DNA of 34,948 nt from JAYZQT01 sp964412235. Its GTDB lineage: Bacteria; Pseudomonadota; Alphaproteobacteria; MPNO01; UBA830. The first letter of the stretch is position 1, and every line of letters begins with the position of its first letter. This document shows positions 1 to 9,233 of the stretch, one piece after another. The notes beneath the pieces are model-generated. The model saw only the letters and a program-made list of their open reading frames with translations. It did no database searches and was not told where the DNA came from. The translations under genes and the position numbers were made by a program. The stretch spans positions 1 through 34,948 of the forward strand of contig CAYPNT010000023.1 in the NCBI GenBank assembly GCA_964412235.1, in the 5' to 3' direction.

Positions 1-55
1 TGTATTTGATCGTGTGTCAGAATTTTACCCATTACCTATTCCCTATTTTACTGGA

Positions 56-631
56 TCATATTATTGGAAAATTGATCCTCTCCAAACCCCGAATGGTAGT
101 GATGCGCCCGTCCTTCAGATATATGTTTTGATCAAAATGCCCAAGGGTTTCGCTTCTTACCGACAGCGCGACGGCGCGATTGTCATCATTACTTTCGGTG
201 TGGATTTCCCAAGGTGGAATAACATCAACGGTTCCGGCTTCGCAAATTTCCGATGAAACAAGTTCTATCTCCGCTCTTTCTTCGCTTACTCCGTCATCCG
301 TTCGAATATACCGCGTCATGCGCTCCCAACCTGTAACTATCCCGTACGCCGTCCAGGTATGGGCGTGGTCGTGAGCGGGGGCCGCATGATAAGATCCCCG
401 CACAAGGCCATCTATCACGAAGCCATAATCTGGGTCCTCATAAATCACATATTGTTTACCGTCGCCCGTTGGCCAGGCGTCCGTCATTTTCTGAAATTCT
501 TCACTTGAGATCAGAACCTCCAGCAACTCGCGTGCGCGTTCCCAATGCTCTGCTGCTTCTAATTTCTCCGTATATAAATCTCGCATTGACGAAATAAAAC
601 TTTTGAAGGCGTTCTTGCCTGCCTCAACCAT
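56..631 (-). CDS. Cupin-fold protein, cysteine-dioxygenase-like
   Basis: A 191-residue protein with the pattern of a single-domain cupin. Residues 87-91 carry an H-x-H-x-H cluster, followed about 12 residues later by an E, and a second motif P-P-W-E-I-H puts another histidine at residue 144. This H-x-H plus distal H arrangement is that of cysteine dioxygenase and related thiol dioxygenases, which bind one iron, and the length is typical of them. The first 55 residues are helical and charged. No signal peptide is visible, so it is probably cytosolic. The ATG at 629-631 has only a weak GGA upstream. It is divergent from the flavin monooxygenase gene at 782. The substrate is unknown; a metal-binding cupin of another specificity is the main alternative. 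Confidence 0.75.
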   Translation of the reverse strand: MVEAGKNAFKSFISSMRDLYTEKLEAAEHWERARELLEVLISSEEFQKMTDAWPTGDGKQYVIYEDPDYGFVIDGLVRGSYHAAPAHDHAHTWTAYGIVTGWERMTRYIRTDDGVSEERAEIELVSSEICEAGTVDVIPPWEIHTESNDDNRAVALSVRSETLGHFDQNIYLKDGRITTIRGLERINFPII

Positions 632-781
632 TATAATTTCCGATTGGTTTTTGATTATGAACCTTGCAATTAAATTCTAGCCTGGGATCATGACGATACA
701 AGGCAATTCGTTAGCCACCGAAGGAATGTAGCAAAAACCTTTGTAAGCTTCCAGCTAACGACGAAATTCGGAAAGCGATAA

Positions 782-1873
782 GTGAAACGAAACACTGCAA
801 GAATATACGGACCAAACCCTTTCAAAATTGGGCTCTTCTCGCAAAATTGTTCAGGGGGTCTCACGATGACGAAAGCCTCGGAGTTTTGGGAGGCCTCGTG
901 GGAAAATAATGTCAGCGTGTCGAAATTGGCAGATGAAACCGGACTAGAATTTCTTTTGCCGGTTGCGCGTTGGCACGGGTACGGCGGGGAAATAGATGCC
1001 GAAGGAGAGAATTTTGAAACACTTACCTGGGCCACAGGAATGCTGTCGGTAACTGATAGGATCGTTGTCTTTGGTACCGTGCACGTAGCCTTGATGCACC
1101 CTGTTTTTGCCGCGAAACAGATGGTGTCAGCCGATTTAGCAGGAAAAGGACGCTTTGGCTTAAATATGGTGTCTGGTTGGAATGTTGGCGAACACGCTAT
1201 GTTTGGTATTGGGATCAGGAATCATGACGAACGCTACAAGTACACCGAAGAGTGGTTGGATATCGTAGAAAAATTGTGGGTCCATAATGAGCCATTTAAT
1301 TTTCGGGGCAGGTTTTTTGATTTAAAGGGAGTAGAGAGTTTGCCAAAACCCTACGGTGATAGTCGCCCCATACTCGTGAGTGCAGGAAATTCTCCCATTG
1401 GACGAGATTTCGCATTACGCCGGGCTGATTGTGTTTTTATGGGCATTCGGGAAATAGATTTCTTAAAACCAGAAATTAATAAAATGAAGAAGGTAGAACC
1501 GGCGCCACGACTCTATTTTGGCTGTGGTAACGTAATTAGCCGTCCTACCCAAAAGGAAGCCCAGGAATATTATCACTACCTAATTCACGAGATGGGTGAT
1601 TGGGCAGCAGTTGACCACGCACTGAGGATCCGCACTAAGGGTGGTGCTTCATCGTCGAAACTTCCCACGCACACAGCGGAACGTATGTTAGCCGCGGCTG
1701 GAACATATCCAATCGTGGGCGGGTATGATGAGGTCGTTGACAAGTTTAGGCGCATGGCGGAGGCAGGGCTCGATGGCATTGCCATTGGCCTGGTTAATTA
1801 TATTGATGACTTTCCGGCTCTTCGCGACGAAATTTTGCCAAGAATGGAATACGCGGGCCTTAGGGTGCACTAG
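782..1873 (+). CDS. LLM-class flavin-dependent monooxygenase (RutA/SfnG-like)
   Basis: A 363-residue bacterial luciferase-like TIM-barrel protein. The N-terminal stretch (GLFSQNCSGGLTMTKA, about residues 17-32) and the W-E-A-S-W-E-N-N and G-R-W-H-G-Y-G-G segments are typical of FMN-dependent monooxygenases related to RutA, SfnG and SsuD, which use FMNH2 supplied by a separate reductase. The first residues of the barrel (F-K-I-G-L-F) lie upstream of the internal ATG at 866, so the GTG at 782, preceded by GGAAAG, is the better start. It converges on the MFS gene with a 12-bp gap. The substrate could be a sulfonate, sulfone or ring nitrogen compound; the sequence does not decide. Confidence 0.85.
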   Translation: MKRNTARIYGPNPFKIGLFSQNCSGGLTMTKASEFWEASWENNVSVSKLADETGLEFLLPVARWHGYGGEIDAEGENFETLTWATGMLSVTDRIVVFGTVHVALMHPVFAAKQMVSADLAGKGRFGLNMVSGWNVGEHAMFGIGIRNHDERYKYTEEWLDIVEKLWVHNEPFNFRGRFFDLKGVESLPKPYGDSRPILVSAGNSPIGRDFALRRADCVFMGIREIDFLKPEINKMKKVEPAPRLYFGCGNVISRPTQKEAQEYYHYLIHEMGDWAAVDHALRIRTKGGASSSKLPTHTAERMLAAAGTYPIVGGYDEVVDKFRRMAEAGLDGIAIGLVNYIDDFPALRDEILPRMEYAGLRVH

Positions 1874-1885
1874 CTACAATCAAAA

Positions 1886-3139
1886 TCACTTAATAATTGA
1901 TAATTTGGCATTTTGTGGGGTGTTGCCTTCTCGGCTTTCACGAATGAGCAATGTCAGACAAGCTGCAATCAACGCAAGGGCGACCGATACAATCCAAACC
2001 CAATCATACTGTGCGAACAAATCGTATAGGTAGCCACCCATAAACGAACCCAGTGCTCCGCCTAAAGAGTGCAACGCGAAAATAAGGCCCATGGTGAGGC
2101 CCATAATATTTCGACCAATATGTGTGGCGACGATACTCGCGACGATGGGAAAGGTAGCGTAATCGAAGATACCGAAGAGCACGGCAAAGGAATAAAGAAG
2201 TACTGTGTCACCCGCAACGTGGATTAAAAGAATAAATGTAAGTGCCCTAACAAAATAGCAACTGGCTAAGAGTAGTGGTCGATTGAAGCGATCTGAAAGC
2301 CACCCATAACAGATCATTCCGAAAAGGCTGAACAGTGAGAGAACCCCGTAGGCTGTCGCGCTTTCTATCGGCGGAAATCCGCAACTTACCGCGTAGGGTA
2401 TTAAGTGTATTTTGATCGTTCCGGCTGTTGTAAACCCGCAAATGAAAAATCCGCTCCCAAGCAACCAAAAGACCGGCATCTTTACGAGAGTGGAAAGTGT
2501 CGTCTTGAAGCTTAAAGCAGCGCCCTTTGTTGTCGTACGCTGTTCCCGCTTTGGCTCCGCTCCGATCAGCGCGTATACGGCGACTGCCGTTACCAGGATC
2601 GTGGCTCCCGCTATCAAAAGACTGTTGCGCCATGCAAGCCAGTCAACGAGAAGGGCGAGGCCTGGCATTATGAGAAACTGACCGCCTGTGCTGCCCGAGG
2701 TGGCAATGCTGGTCGCCAGACCGAGCCGCCGATGAAAGTGATGCGCGATAGTGGCGGATACGAGGGAGGGTGACATCGCAGCAAAAGCGACCCCGCCAAC
2801 AAGGCTGAATAGCAGAATAAGATGCCATTTCTCCGTCATTAATGCACACAAGATGAAAACAAATCCGATGACGGTCATTCCCATCGCATATATAATTCGT
2901 GACCCCAACCTATCGATAATGCTTCCGACGATGGGGGCAGCTATTGCCATAACAACCATCATGATGGCGCCAGCTGTTGATACGGACTTAATTGACCATC
3001 CTAGGTCTTTTTCCCAAATGGGCATCATAAGGCCAATACTGTTGCGTGCCGTAATGACAATACTCAGCATCAAAAATAACGCACCCACGATTATCCAGCC
3101 GCGAGCAGATTGATTGGGTGTTATGGAGTTGCGTCCCAA
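1886..3139 (-). CDS. MFS transporter, monocarboxylate/oxalate-formate type
   Basis: A 417-residue membrane protein with about 12 hydrophobic segments in two halves and a central hydrophilic loop near residues 195-212. The sequence after segment 2 (S-I-I-D-R-L-G-S-R, about residues 73-81) is the loop 2-3 motif of the major facilitator superfamily. The overall look (N-terminal G-W-x-I-V-x-A, W-E-K-D-L-G-W) resembles the monocarboxylate and oxalate/formate porter families, so export or uptake of a small organic acid is a reasonable inference. The only start compatible with the full first membrane segment is TTG at 3137-3139; no in-frame ATG or GTG exists between it and the upstream stop. It ends 12 bp from the convergent flavin monooxygenase gene. 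Confidence 0.85.
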   Translation of the reverse strand: MGRNSITPNQSARGWIIVGALFLMLSIVITARNSIGLMMPIWEKDLGWSIKSVSTAGAIMMVVMAIAAPIVGSIIDRLGSRIIYAMGMTVIGFVFILCALMTEKWHLILLFSLVGGVAFAAMSPSLVSATIAHHFHRRLGLATSIATSGSTGGQFLIMPGLALLVDWLAWRNSLLIAGATILVTAVAVYALIGAEPKREQRTTTKGAALSFKTTLSTLVKMPVFWLLGSGFFICGFTTAGTIKIHLIPYAVSCGFPPIESATAYGVLSLFSLFGMICYGWLSDRFNRPLLLASCYFVRALTFILLIHVAGDTVLLYSFAVLFGIFDYATFPIVASIVATHIGRNIMGLTMGLIFALHSLGGALGSFMGGYLYDLFAQYDWVWIVSVALALIAACLTLLIRESREGNTPQNAKLSIIK

Positions 3140-3330
3140 GTTGCACGAACTTTCGACATAAAAAAATAAAGTACTTTACTTATTACACGAAGCAAATGGG
3201 TTACAGTATAAGATATCGCTGCTAGTATGGGCCGGCGTTCGGATGTGTAAGTGTTAGGTTTATCTAATTCAAAAGCGTCCACGAGAACAGTAAAATAACC
3301 AACGCAATCATGATTGGGAGGATAAAAAGC

Positions 3331-4338
3331 ATGAAATTTACGTTTGGTAAAATAACCGCGACTGCCTTGGCCGCTGTGACGGTACTAGCGATCTCTGTGC
3401 CCGCACAATCGGCAGAGGTTCTTAAGGTGACCACGGCTTTGGGCACGAAGCACGACCAAAGCACTGCCTTTCTACGGCTCTTCGTAGATAAAATGAAAGA
3501 AGACGAAAGTTTGGTAAAACTTAACTACTTAGGTGGTCCTGAGGTGACACCAAACCGGAAACAAGGCCCCGCAATGAAACGTGGTCTTATCGATATCATC
3601 ATGTCGCCTTGTACGTACTATGCGGGCATTGTTTCGGAAGCACGACTGCACGGTATCGCGCCAGTGCCTTCGTCAACGTGGCGCAAAAACGGTGCTTTTG
3701 ACATTATGTCGAGAGCGTGGGCTAAAAAACTCAACGCTGTAATTCTTGGCTGGGGGAACTTTTATGGGTTCAATTCATTCTACCTTTGGATGAAAGATAA
3801 ACCTAAGTTAAGCAAGGTAACGGGCCTTAATCTTAAGGGTATTAAGATGCGGACGACCGCACTTTACACGCCTTTTCTGAAGGCGATGGGCGCGACCACG
3901 AAAAATATCTCGCCAGCTGAGGTGTATACCGCTCTCGAACGCGGCACGGTTGACGGTCTTGCTTGGCCTGAGGGCGGCGTGGCGTTTCGCGGATGGCAGC
4001 GTTTTATTAAATGGCGCATTGAGCCAGGCTTCTTCCGGTCGACGACCATGGCAACCATGAACAAAAACCGGTTCGACAAATTGCCAAAAAAGGCGCGCGA
4101 TCAGATCATAGCTGCGGGACTGCACTATGAAAATAATTCTGGTCCGATGCTTGAAAAGCTCGCTAAGATCGATAATGCGAAGGTTTACAAGGAAGGCGTC
4201 CAGCGGATGATGCTTCCGCCAGACATCGCCAAGGTATATATCAACACAATTATAAGCGCTAACTGGAAAACCGCAGAAAAGTATAAGTACTTAGAAGATT
4301 TCCAGAAAATGAAGGCATTAATGACTGTCAGTAACTAG
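3331..4338 (+). CDS. dctP: TRAP transporter solute-binding protein, DctP family
   Basis: A 335-residue periplasmic binding protein. Residues 1-28 form a signal peptide (basic start, hydrophobic core, ending P-A-Q-S-A before E-V-L-K). The family signature lies around residues 168-218: L-K-G-I-K-M-R, then A-E-V-Y-T-A-L-E-R-G-T-V-D-G. The R of K-M-R is the residue that pairs with the substrate carboxylate in characterised DctP proteins. The ATG at 3331 is chosen over an in-frame ATG at 3310 because TTGGGAGGA lies at 3314-3322 and the signal peptide begins there. The cognate DctM and DctQ genes lie downstream on the opposite strand. The ligand is probably a small organic acid. Confidence 0.93.
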   Translation: MKFTFGKITATALAAVTVLAISVPAQSAEVLKVTTALGTKHDQSTAFLRLFVDKMKEDESLVKLNYLGGPEVTPNRKQGPAMKRGLIDIIMSPCTYYAGIVSEARLHGIAPVPSSTWRKNGAFDIMSRAWAKKLNAVILGWGNFYGFNSFYLWMKDKPKLSKVTGLNLKGIKMRTTALYTPFLKAMGATTKNISPAEVYTALERGTVDGLAWPEGGVAFRGWQRFIKWRIEPGFFRSTTMATMNKNRFDKLPKKARDQIIAAGLHYENNSGPMLEKLAKIDNAKVYKEGVQRMMLPPDIAKVYINTIISANWKTAEKYKYLEDFQKMKALMTVSN

Positions 4339-4353
4339 GCAGCATTCCGAGAC

Positions 4354-4391
4354 AAAAGAGCGTCACCCGGTTCGGGTGGCGCTCTTTTTTT
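4354..4391. terminator. Rho-independent terminator between convergent dctP and dctM
   Basis: The arms 4354-4368 and 4374-4388 pair over 15 positions with one T-G wobble, enclosing a 5-base loop. The stem is flanked by an A run on the left and a run of seven T (4385-4391) on the right. It lies 16 bp after the dctP stop and 10 bp from the dctM stop. It is strongest for rightward transcription; the four-T tract on the other strand could also let it stop leftward transcription. Confidence 0.9.
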
Positions 4392-4400
4392 GTAGTGTGT

Positions 4401-5708
4401 TCACATTAAACTTGGTAACCAAAGGGCTAAGTTGGGCCAAGCTACCAATATGAGGATGAGAATAGCGTCACACACAAGGAACGGGAACGCGGCCTTAGCG
4501 ACGTCAAAGAGCGTAGTTCCCTTGGGTGCAACCCCCAGCATAACGTAGAGCAGCAATCCAAATGGGGGAGTGGTCCCCGCCATTTCGATGGTTATTAAAA
4601 CGAACAATCCATACCAAATTAAATCGAAGCCGAGAGCACTCGCCAGCGGAAAGAATATTGGCACTGTTATTAACATCATAGACGTCGCATCCATAAACAT
4701 TCCGAGAAGTATAAGAACGCAGAACATCAGGAACAGAATTGCGAACTTGTGCAGTTCGTAACTCGTCACCCACTCGATCAGTCCCTTGCTCGCCCCTGAG
4801 AAAGCAAGCATTTGGCTGAAGACGGTGGAGTTCATAATGATAAAGAAAACCATTGCGGCGACTTTTACCGTTGCCTCAAGCGATATCGTGACGGATTTGA
4901 ATGTAAGCGCCTTAAATGCACCGGCCAGAACCATTACTCCGAATACCCCGCATGCGGCGGCCTCCGTTGGTGTCGCAATGCCAAGAACGATAAAGCCGAT
5001 AACCATAAATATGACGAGGCCCATGGGGAGAATGTTCGTGGTGACCATTCGTAACCGGGTCATCATACTCATTGGAGGAACGTCATATGCTGGGGCAGCT
5101 CCGGGATTACGCAGCAACTGTAGTGTGATCATAGAGGCGTATAGAGCGGCGAGGACGAAGCCTGGAAGAAAGCCCGCTACCAGGAGCCGGCCCACGTCAA
5201 TCTCCGCGATCGCAGCGAGAAGGACGCCAAGCGCAGACGGTGGAATTATCATCGCGAGGCCGCCGGTACCTAAGATCGGGCCCATCGACATTTGCTTGTT
5301 GTATCCCCGTCGTTGCATTTCCGGAACCATGAGGGAGCCCAACATGGCTGTGTTGGCCATCGACGAACCGGTTAGGGTCGAAAAAATTGATCCCCCGGCT
5401 ACCGTGAGATAACAAAGACGCCCCGGAAGGCGACCAAAAATAGCGTCAAGGCCATCAAAAACCTTAACTGCCAAACCGGTGTGAAAGAAAATCGACCCCA
5501 TGAGTATGAACATGGGAACCGGTCCAAGTGTAAATCGGGTTATAAGTTGTGTTGCGTTATCCGCTACTTGAATGAGTCCGTCGGTACCCGCGAAGATCGA
5601 GACCGCTATAAAATTGGTTGCAATAAACGCAAACGCGACCGGGACGCCCAGCGCCATAAAGCTGATAACCATCCCCAGTAAGAGGGCAAAGGCCCAATAC
5701 CACTCCAT
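4401..5708 (-). CDS. dctM: TRAP transporter large permease, DctM family
   Basis: A 435-residue, highly hydrophobic protein with a dozen or so membrane segments, the usual size of DctM. It shows family hallmarks: G-S-S-M-A-N-T-A-M-L-G after segment 3 (about residues 112-122), the M-I-I-P-P-S motif (about 152-157), and T-P-P-F-G-L-L-L-Y near the C terminus. DctM forms the ion-coupled substrate channel with DctQ and accepts ligand from DctP. The ATG at 5706-5708 has AGAGGG about 10 bases upstream and starts one base after the dctQ stop, implying translational coupling. The gene converges on dctP. Confidence 0.94.
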   Translation of the reverse strand: MEWYWAFALLLGMVISFMALGVPVAFAFIATNFIAVSIFAGTDGLIQVADNATQLITRFTLGPVPMFILMGSIFFHTGLAVKVFDGLDAIFGRLPGRLCYLTVAGGSIFSTLTGSSMANTAMLGSLMVPEMQRRGYNKQMSMGPILGTGGLAMIIPPSALGVLLAAIAEIDVGRLLVAGFLPGFVLAALYASMITLQLLRNPGAAPAYDVPPMSMMTRLRMVTTNILPMGLVIFMVIGFIVLGIATPTEAAACGVFGVMVLAGAFKALTFKSVTISLEATVKVAAMVFFIIMNSTVFSQMLAFSGASKGLIEWVTSYELHKFAILFLMFCVLILLGMFMDATSMMLITVPIFFPLASALGFDLIWYGLFVLITIEMAGTTPPFGLLLYVMLGVAPKGTTLFDVAKAAFPFLVCDAILILILVAWPNLALWLPSLM

Positions 5709-5709
5709 C

Positions 5710-6222
5710 TCACATACCCTCTTTTACTTCGGTTCGGCTGCCATACATGTCGTCTATGCCTATTAAATATCGGAGAAACTCTATTGCCACGAGAAAAAAC
5801 CCAATTGGCATAGGGGCATACAACCACCACTGCATCAATTCGACGCCACGTTCGTCAATCATTCCTGTTGAATACGCTTCCCACCAAAGGTCTACTGAAA
5901 ACCAGCCTGAAATGGATGCGCCGGCAATCGCCACTGAGTATGCGAGCTTCGCCGCGACCTGTTGGACCGCCGGGTTGAAGAACTCGGTTAGGGCGTCGAT
6001 ATAGACGTGGCCCTTAATCCGCGCTAACCAAGGGGCCGCGAGCATAGTGAACCAAAGAAGGCCGTATTCAACCAGCCCCATCGTGGCTTCCCTGCCCGAA
6101 TAGCCAAACATAATGAGGGCAACGTCCAACACTATCAGGACGAAGCTAATAAAGATAATAACGCTCGCTATATTTTTCAGCAGTATTAATAGCTGCAGAT
6201 GCGCTTTTCCTATGGCTTCCAC
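5710..6222 (-). CDS. dctQ: TRAP transporter small permease, DctQ family
   Basis: A protein of about 170 residues with four hydrophobic segments, the size and topology of DctQ. The E-Y-G-L-L-W-F-T-M-L-A-A-P-W-L-A-R-I-K-G-H-V-Y-I-D segment between membrane helices 2 and 3 is characteristic. I chose GTG at 6220-6222 because CAGGGA sits 6-10 bases upstream; an in-frame TTG at 6246 would add eight residues but lacks a ribosome binding site. It is the first gene of a dctQ-dctM pair on the minus strand. Function: membrane scaffold partner of DctM. Confidence 0.9.
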   Translation of the reverse strand: MEAIGKAHLQLLILLKNIASVIIFISFVLIVLDVALIMFGYSGREATMGLVEYGLLWFTMLAAPWLARIKGHVYIDALTEFFNPAVQQVAAKLAYSVAIAGASISGWFSVDLWWEAYSTGMIDERGVELMQWWLYAPMPIGFFLVAIEFLRYLIGIDDMYGSRTEVKEGM

Positions 6223-6353
6223 ATTTGTTCCCTGTCTTTTATGCAATTCTTTAATTTTACGGGGAGTTTATCAGGAAATACGCGCATCACAACTCACGCC
6301 TCTCGTTCGAGGACCTTTTTATTGTGGGGTTAACGAGTGGGCTTCTATACCTA

Positions 6354-7253
6354 TTAGAGGTCGATGCGCATTAGGTCATGAGCCATGCGCAAGTCCCCTT
6401 TCCAATTTTTCCTAATGTCAGAAACCATCTCTTCCATCATCTCAGTACCCATTCGGTCCACTGGCATGTGTTGGGTCATCAATTCCTTGACGATCGGGCG
6501 CGAGGAATCGAAATGGCCAAAATGCGTAGCGACTAAACTTTTTACATTTGATTTAACCGCGATCTCGCCGAGGTCGGTAGGGCTTGTGTGAGCCCAGGTT
6601 CCAATTCCCGCTTTGGAGCGGAAGTCTATAGCGGATTGGGGAAATGTGCATTCGTGAATGAGGAGGTCCGCACTTTGTGCAAGTTCGATTAATCGATCAC
6701 AGGGTGCGGTGTCACCCGAAAACACAATTGATTTTCCGTCAACGCTGTCTAATCGTAGACCGAAACAGGGTGAAATTTCCATCGGGATATGCTCCACGTA
6801 ACAGGCGGAAACTTTCACGTAATCATCCTCAAATATTACGCCCGGTTCTTCCTCTCGTACCTCTGGTTGTAGTGCGTTGAAGTTATCCTGGCGCTGTTTG
6901 TATTGGACGCGCGCTTCTATGTCTTTGCGAAACGCACCCTGGTTCCGGTCAAGGAGAGACGTGACGAAATGCGCTGTGTCTTCGGGTCCGACAACAATTG
7001 GAGAAATTTGGCGATTTGCCATCCAGGTTGTGATCATGAAATACGCAAAATCGGCAATGTGGTCGTAATGTAAGTGCGACAGAAACACGTGATTTACACT
7101 AGCCGGATTTACCCCGGCAGCGACCATTTGATTGGTTGAGCCATGACCGCAATCAAAAAGGTAGTGGCGGTCTCGCACAGTGATAAGGATACCGGAATCA
7201 TGCCGATCCGGATTAGGCATTGCCGCGCTCGTGCCGAGCATAATTATACGCAT
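6354..7253 (-). CDS. Metallo-beta-lactamase-fold hydrolase, RNase Z/arylsulfatase-like
   Basis: A 299-residue protein with the full metallo-beta-lactamase metal set: H-L-H-Y-D-H at residues 60-65, H155, D181 in S-G-D, the H-E-C segment near 200, and T-H-F-G-H at 243-247. The S-H-L-H-x-D-H start and S-G-D-T centre place it in the ElaC/RNase Z-like branch, which includes esterase- and arylsulfatase-like hydrolases as well as tRNA-processing enzymes. There is no signal peptide. ATG at 7251-7253 has AAGGA about 7 bases upstream. It is the last gene of the TAXI-TRAP operon, 12 bp after the permease, so hydrolysis of the imported compound is a plausible role. A true tRNA-processing role is less likely in this setting. 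Confidence 0.85.
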   Translation of the reverse strand: MRIIMLGTSAAMPNPDRHDSGILITVRDRHYLFDCGHGSTNQMVAAGVNPASVNHVFLSHLHYDHIADFAYFMITTWMANRQISPIVVGPEDTAHFVTSLLDRNQGAFRKDIEARVQYKQRQDNFNALQPEVREEEPGVIFEDDYVKVSACYVEHIPMEISPCFGLRLDSVDGKSIVFSGDTAPCDRLIELAQSADLLIHECTFPQSAIDFRSKAGIGTWAHTSPTDLGEIAVKSNVKSLVATHFGHFDSSRPIVKELMTQHMPVDRMGTEMMEEMVSDIRKNWKGDLRMAHDLMRIDL

Positions 7254-7265
7254 GGAGGATCCTTG

Positions 7266-9212
7266 TTAAACTGGTTTGTTTGTTCGGCGTTTTGTTAATA
7301 GATCAGAAACAATAACCGCTATCGCAAGTCCCGTACCACTAATATCGGTCCAAATACCATATGGAATTGCACCGGTTGGAATCATCATTAATACACCCGC
7401 CGCAATAAATGAGAGACGAAAAAATAGATTAAGGGGTTTGCTAAAGTAACCGACGAACCCCGCGGATACCACCCAAACGCCGAATATAGCGGTAGATGCG
7501 GTCTGCAATACTAGCCATATAGACCCTTCCATCATCAGTTCAGGTGCCACCACGAACATGAAAGGCACCACATAGGCGGACCATCCAAATTGGACGGCGG
7601 CAGAGGCTGTCCGCATTGGGTCCGCCCGTGCCACGGTAGCGGCAGCAAAGGCGGCAATCGCAACCGGTGGAGTGATCATTGATAGCATTCCGAAATAGAG
7701 TGCAAAAAGATGCGCTGCCTTCGGCGTGACACCAACCTCTACCATTGCCGGTGCAACTAGCGTCGCCACGAGGAGATAGACTCCCAAAGTCGGCATGCCC
7801 ATACCAAGCACAATCGAAACGGCGGCCGCCATTAAAAGTACAAAAAACAGGCTGCCGCCCGCAATTTGAATGAGGGATTGTGTCATTGCAAAGCCAAGGC
7901 CCGTGGTATTTAGTACGCCGATTACGATACCTGCCATAGCCCCAATCATGATAAGCTGTACAACGAGTGCGCCTGTTTCTGTCAATGCGCGCACAGGAGC
8001 GAGGAGCTTCATTCTGTCACCCTTATAGCCAATAAGCATACCTAGCGGTATGAGGCTAATGGCAGCCCAAAGAGCAGAGGTTTGTGGAACAAGGTTATAG
8101 GTAAACAGACAAACAATTATCACAATGAACGGAACAATATAGTGACCACCGGAAAGAAACACCCGCAGTCGCGGCAGGATCTGGTCTGCGTCGACGGCTT
8201 TTAGTCCATTGCGTGCCGCGATTAAATCCGCCTGTATAAATAAGGCAACATAGTAGAGGATTGCCGGGATCAACGCGGCGAGAACCACTTCCTGATAGGA
8301 AATTTCGAGAAATTCTGCCATTAGAAACGCGGCAGCACCCATCATGGGCGGCATAAGCTGACCACCTGTTGAGGCGACTGCTTCTATCGCTCCTGCTTGA
8401 TGGTTTTTATACCCAGCCTTTTCCATTAACGGGATTGTGATAACGCCCGTGGATACGACGTTTGAAACGGCACTACCTGAGATAGAGCCAAAAATCGACG
8501 AGGCAGTTACGGCAATTTTTGCGGAACCGCCTCGATAACGACCCATTAAGGCTGTCGACATGTCCGTAAAAAATCGTGAACCGCCAGACATGTGGAGGAG
8601 TGTGCCAAAGTAAATAAAAGTGATAACGATTGTTGTCGACACTCGAAGTGGAAAGCCAACCAGGCCGTTAGAATCAAGCCCGATATATATAAACAGTCTA
8701 TCGACCTCTACCTCATCTCCTTGAAATGTGCCTGGAACGAGATGGCCAACCAGACCAAAAAAGATAAAAAAAACTAAAAAACCAAAAAGAATATTGCCGG
8801 CAGTTCGGCGCAGGCCCTCGCCCACCGTTAAAACAATAATGAACGCAATGACGAAGGATTCTGGGGGATTATCGGCCATCCCTTCCATAATCCGTTCGTA
8901 ATGCCAAGACGCGTAAAAACAGGCAGCCATACCCACAACGGCTAATGCACCATCGATAATTGGCACCTTTAACCTTGGAGCATTTTTCTTAAATGGATTT
9001 AAGATGAACAGCGCTGCGATTGCTATTCCCAAATACCAGAGGTATCGAGCTTCGTCGTACGGTGCATACGCAAATAACTCGGTCAAGGAGCCGGCTTCAG
9101 CAAGAGCCGCAAGGGTCATTACCGCTGCGAGCAAGCGACCGAGGACCCGGATCGTCCACGATGGTCGCGTGGGGGGATCCGGGTTGCTCGAATTATTCGG
9201 AATGGTCGCCAT
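7266..9212 (-). CDS. TRAP transporter fused permease, TAXI type (DctQ-DctM fusion)
   Basis: A 648-residue protein with many membrane segments. The first about 180 residues carry the small-subunit part, and the rest is a DctM-like domain with F-G-S-I-S-G-S-A-V-S-N-V near residues 241-252, Q-L-M-P-P-M-M-G near 283-290 and M-I-T-P-P-V-A in the C-terminal half. This fused architecture is standard for TRAP systems using TAXI-family binding proteins. Downstream of the TAXI binding protein by 21 bp and upstream of the hydrolase by 12 bp. The start ATG at 9210-9212 has no strong ribosome binding site. Natural TAXI substrates are poorly known (glutamate, dicarboxylates and others in the literature), so the substrate is left open. 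Confidence 0.93.
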   Translation of the reverse strand: MATIPNNSSNPDPPTRPSWTIRVLGRLLAAVMTLAALAEAGSLTELFAYAPYDEARYLWYLGIAIAALFILNPFKKNAPRLKVPIIDGALAVVGMAACFYASWHYERIMEGMADNPPESFVIAFIIVLTVGEGLRRTAGNILFGFLVFFIFFGLVGHLVPGTFQGDEVEVDRLFIYIGLDSNGLVGFPLRVSTTIVITFIYFGTLLHMSGGSRFFTDMSTALMGRYRGGSAKIAVTASSIFGSISGSAVSNVVSTGVITIPLMEKAGYKNHQAGAIEAVASTGGQLMPPMMGAAAFLMAEFLEISYQEVVLAALIPAILYYVALFIQADLIAARNGLKAVDADQILPRLRVFLSGGHYIVPFIVIIVCLFTYNLVPQTSALWAAISLIPLGMLIGYKGDRMKLLAPVRALTETGALVVQLIMIGAMAGIVIGVLNTTGLGFAMTQSLIQIAGGSLFFVLLMAAAVSIVLGMGMPTLGVYLLVATLVAPAMVEVGVTPKAAHLFALYFGMLSMITPPVAIAAFAAATVARADPMRTASAAVQFGWSAYVVPFMFVVAPELMMEGSIWLVLQTASTAIFGVWVVSAGFVGYFSKPLNLFFRLSFIAAGVLMMIPTGAIPYGIWTDISGTGLAIAVIVSDLLTKRRTNKPV

Positions 9213-9233
9213 ACGGGGCGACCAAAGTCGTCT

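Noticed and set aside
1..55. Possible gene fragment at the left edge
   Set aside because: Too short to judge; no motif or open frame with coding character could be supported.
4786..5412. A 208-codon open frame antisense to dctM
   Set aside because: It is a shadow of a hydrophobic gene; its composition is unlike a folded protein and it has no recognisable motif.
6297..6320. Short inverted repeat followed by T-rich sequence between dctQ and the hydrolase gene
   Set aside because: The stem is only about four pairs and is oriented for rightward transcription, while the genes on both sides run leftward.
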